Assembly (NCBI GenBank): GCA_964442905.1
Contig: CAYUBD010000050.1
Coordinates: 1-5,766 of the forward strand
Origin: JAFGFG01 sp964442905
GTDB taxonomy: Archaea; Aenigmatarchaeota; Aenigmatarchaeia; QMZP01; JAFGSV01
Length of the DNA: 5,766 bases
Direction: 5' to 3'
A program made the position numbers and the translations under genes. The notes beneath the pieces were generated by a model, which worked only from the letters and a program-made list of their open reading frames with translations, ran no database searches and was not told the DNA's origin. Shown here in pieces: positions 4,147 to 5,766 of the stretch. The first letter of the stretch is position 1. Every line of letters begins with the position of its first letter.

Positions 4147-5070
4147 ATGAAAAGTATGACGATTGGTCTGTTCAACGACAGCGAAATGGGGGGTATTCTG
4201 GGGAAGAAGGGGACAGTTACAGACATAAAATTCTACAACCGAAAAGACGGTGATGTCGTCTACACGTTCATTGAACCGGTCGACGAAAAGGTTTCTCCCA
4301 AGAGTCAGATAATGGGAACGATAGATGCGGCAATCGTGTCCTTCGAGAATCCTACTCCTGAAATGGGGGAGACCATACTCATGCTTGATGCGTTGGGTAT
4401 AACAAAGGGCGTAGCTGTAGCCGCACATGGAACTGACCTGAAGCAGGTTGTAGAGATGACTAAAGGCACGACACTCGAAAGCTTCACCATGATAGAGAAG
4501 GAACAGCATCACATACTTGACACGCTTTCCAAAATAGATAAAGAGTTTGACACCGGTTCACCAGTAAGTGTAGACATTGACCATTCATTCAGTGTCAGGG
4601 GAGTGGGAGAAATTGCGCTCGGATTCGTCAAGACTGGAATCGTCAAGAAGCATCAGAAGCTTACGGTTATGCCTTCAGGTAAGGAAATACTTGTCAGGTC
4701 GATACAGATGCACGACAAGGATTATGACGAAGCGCCGGCCGGATCAAGGGTTGGTCTGTGCATAAAGGGCGCGTCGGTTGAGGAGATGAAAAGGGGGACA
4801 ATCATATGCGAACCCGGAGCGTGCATTTCCTCATCGAAGATTAATCTGAAATTCAGCAGAAACAAATTCTACGCAGACGGGCCTTCTGAAGGAAGCTTCC
4901 ATGCAACGGTGGGTATGCAGACCATTCCTGTAAAAGTGAGCGGCATCTCTGGGGACTCGCTCACAATAGAAGCTGACAGGATTTTTGTTTACAGGGAAAG
5001 CGATGTTTTCATTCTGCTGGACCTGAACGCGGCAAAAGTTCATTTAATCGGAAGCGGAAAAGCGTTGTGA
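4147..5070 (+). CDS. SelB/EF-Tu-like translation factor with degenerate G domain (archaeal aSelBL type)
   Basis: A 307-aa protein of the EF-Tu/SelB superfamily. Residues 1-130 correspond to a shortened G domain: TIGLFNDSEMGGILGKKGT stands where a P-loop would be but lacks the GxxxxGK[ST] motif, and no NKxD is visible; SQIMGTIDAAIVSF and ETILMLDALGITKGV keep the fold's later strands. Residues about 138-225 are a clear SelB-like domain II beta-barrel (DHSFSVRGVGEIALGFV, VRSIQMHDKDYDEAPAGSRVGL, EEMKRGTI). The rest is a domain III-like barrel. Archaeal proteins of this kind are annotated as EF-Tu/SelB-related GTPase homologues; the biochemical role is unsettled and GTP binding here is doubtful. 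Start: ATG 4147 gives MKSMTIGLF, matching the family's short N-terminus and the TATA spacing; ATG 4138 and 4156 are alternatives. It is divergent from paralogue B and convergent with the kinase, with one base between stops. Confidence 0.85.
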   Translation: MKSMTIGLFNDSEMGGILGKKGTVTDIKFYNRKDGDVVYTFIEPVDEKVSPKSQIMGTIDAAIVSFENPTPEMGETILMLDALGITKGVAVAAHGTDLKQVVEMTKGTTLESFTMIEKEQHHILDTLSKIDKEFDTGSPVSVDIDHSFSVRGVGEIALGFVKTGIVKKHQKLTVMPSGKEILVRSIQMHDKDYDEAPAGSRVGLCIKGASVEEMKRGTIICEPGACISSSKINLKFSRNKFYADGPSEGSFHATVGMQTIPVKVSGISGDSLTIEADRIFVYRESDVFILLDLNAAKVHLIGSGKAL

Positions 5071-5071
5071 A

Positions 5072-5766
5072 TTAAAGCAGCCCATCCAGCTCAGGTATAT
5101 TCCTGAGGTTTTCGGGAGGCCTTGCACCGAGCTGCTCAACTATCTTACCAGCGATTATTGAACCTATGGTTCCACACGTCTTCAGGTCCTTGTCTCTGGA
5201 AAGCCCATAAAGGAAGCCTGCCGCATAGAAGTCTCCGGCACCTGTTGTATCGACGGCATTGGCCTTCACTGCATCAACTCTTATTATATCACTGTCTTTT
5301 GATTTGATGAGGGAGCCCCTTTCTCCGAGCTTGACAACAGCTATGCCGCATATTTCTGATATTTTCTTTACAGCATCATCGGGTCCAAGCCCAGTGAAGA
5401 CCTTCGCCTCTTCCTCGTTGAAGAATGCTATGTCGGCATAATCCCTGACTATCTTTTCAAGATATTCCTTATTCCTTTCTATGACACCGGGATCGGAAAG
5501 ATCTATAGATATCCTGACCCCGTTTTCTTTGGCCAGTTTCATCAAATAGGCTGCAGATTCCCTGAGCACATCATGTTCAAGAATATAGGCTTCTGTATGA
5601 AACATCTTTGAATCTCTAACATCTCCACCCACATCGTGCAACTCGTCTTTCTCAAGCGTAATGGACGCGGCAAGATTGACAGCGAATGTCCGTTCACAAT
5701 CAGGAGTCACGAGGTTGATAACCCGGCTTGTTCCATCAACCCGGGACTTCTTTATCCTGGACTTTA
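5072..5766 (-). CDS. PfkB-family sugar/nucleoside kinase, C-terminal 230 aa; 5' end outside window
   Basis: ATP-dependent kinase of the ribokinase/adenosine kinase (PfkB) family. The frame remains open to the right edge (...VDGTSRVINLVTPDCERT), so the GTG at 5710 is internal; family members are about 300 aa, so roughly 70-100 N-terminal residues are missing. Visible motifs are TPDCERT followed by a small-residue stretch, the NxxE Mg-binding motif in FFNEEEAKVFTG, KLGERGS, and PfkB signature 2 DTTGAGDFYAAGFLYG, whose GAGD Asp is the catalytic base (DTTGAGD encoded at 5231-5251). The substrate cannot be told; the TPD-ER-T segment recalls adenosine-kinase-like members of COG0524. It converges with the SelB-like gene; no terminator fits in the single intervening base, so any termination signals lie inside the opposite genes. 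Confidence 0.9.
   Translation of the reverse strand, partial: KSRIKKSRVDGTSRVINLVTPDCERTFAVNLAASITLEKDELHDVGGDVRDSKMFHTEAYILEHDVLRESAAYLMKLAKENGVRISIDLSDPGVIERNKEYLEKIVRDYADIAFFNEEEAKVFTGLGPDDAVKKISEICGIAVVKLGERGSLIKSKDSDIIRVDAVKANAVDTTGAGDFYAAGFLYGLSRDKDLKTCGTIGSIIAGKIVEQLGARPPENLRNIPELDGLL

Noticed and set aside
4098..4226. N-terminal extension of paralogue B to an ATG at 4226
   Set aside because: The extra 43 residues have no counterpart in paralogue A, overlap the divergent SelB-like gene and span its promoter.
5708..5710. GTG at 5710 as the start of the PfkB-family gene
   Set aside because: The conserved segment before TPDCERT reads on without a stop to the window edge, so the gene is simply cut by the edge.
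1..5766. CRISPR array, transposase, toxin-antitoxin or defence genes
   Set aside because: No spaced direct-repeat array, no recognisable nuclease, recombinase or toxin fold, and all long gaps are accounted for.

Overview
The window looks archaeal. Four things point that way: a SelB/EF-Tu-like translation factor with a degenerate G domain of the type found in archaea, a secreted protein with a DUF5667-like N-terminus, a PfkB-family kinase, and AT-rich TATA-like boxes about 22-28 nt before start codons with little or no Shine-Dalgarno sequence (leaderless transcription). I cannot name the lineage; a methanogen-related euryarchaeon or a DPANN group are both possible.

Layout from left to right. 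The 3' part of tRNA-Glu(CTC) enters from the left edge (1-55). An AT-rich stretch follows with one gene on + (199-1194), a Trp-rich protein of possible lipocalin/CrtC-AttH-like fold. At 1253-1263 the last 11 bases of the tRNA gene recur, so the segment 56-1263 looks like a 1.2-kb single-cargo element or remnant integrated in the tRNA gene. Then on the - strand comes a secreted, Cys-containing, acidic-tailed DUF5667-like protein (1297-2883), also AT-rich. Next is a 220-bp GC-richer spacer holding a probable 58-codon ORF (2920-3096, -) and several inverted repeats. A second, more GC-rich member of the Trp-rich family follows (3105-4097, -). It is divergent, across a 49-bp promoter region, from the SelB-like factor (4147-5070, +). 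A PfkB-family sugar/nucleoside kinase (5072-5766, -) converges on that factor with one base between the stops and runs off the right edge.

Base composition changes near 2915: left of it is AT-rich accessory-looking DNA next to a tRNA, right of it is more GC-rich and looks like resident chromosome. The two Trp-rich paralogues lie on opposite sides of this boundary. The main candidate for something new is the pairing of this uncharacterised family with a minimal tRNA-targeted element. No defence system, CRISPR array, transposase or integrase gene is visible.
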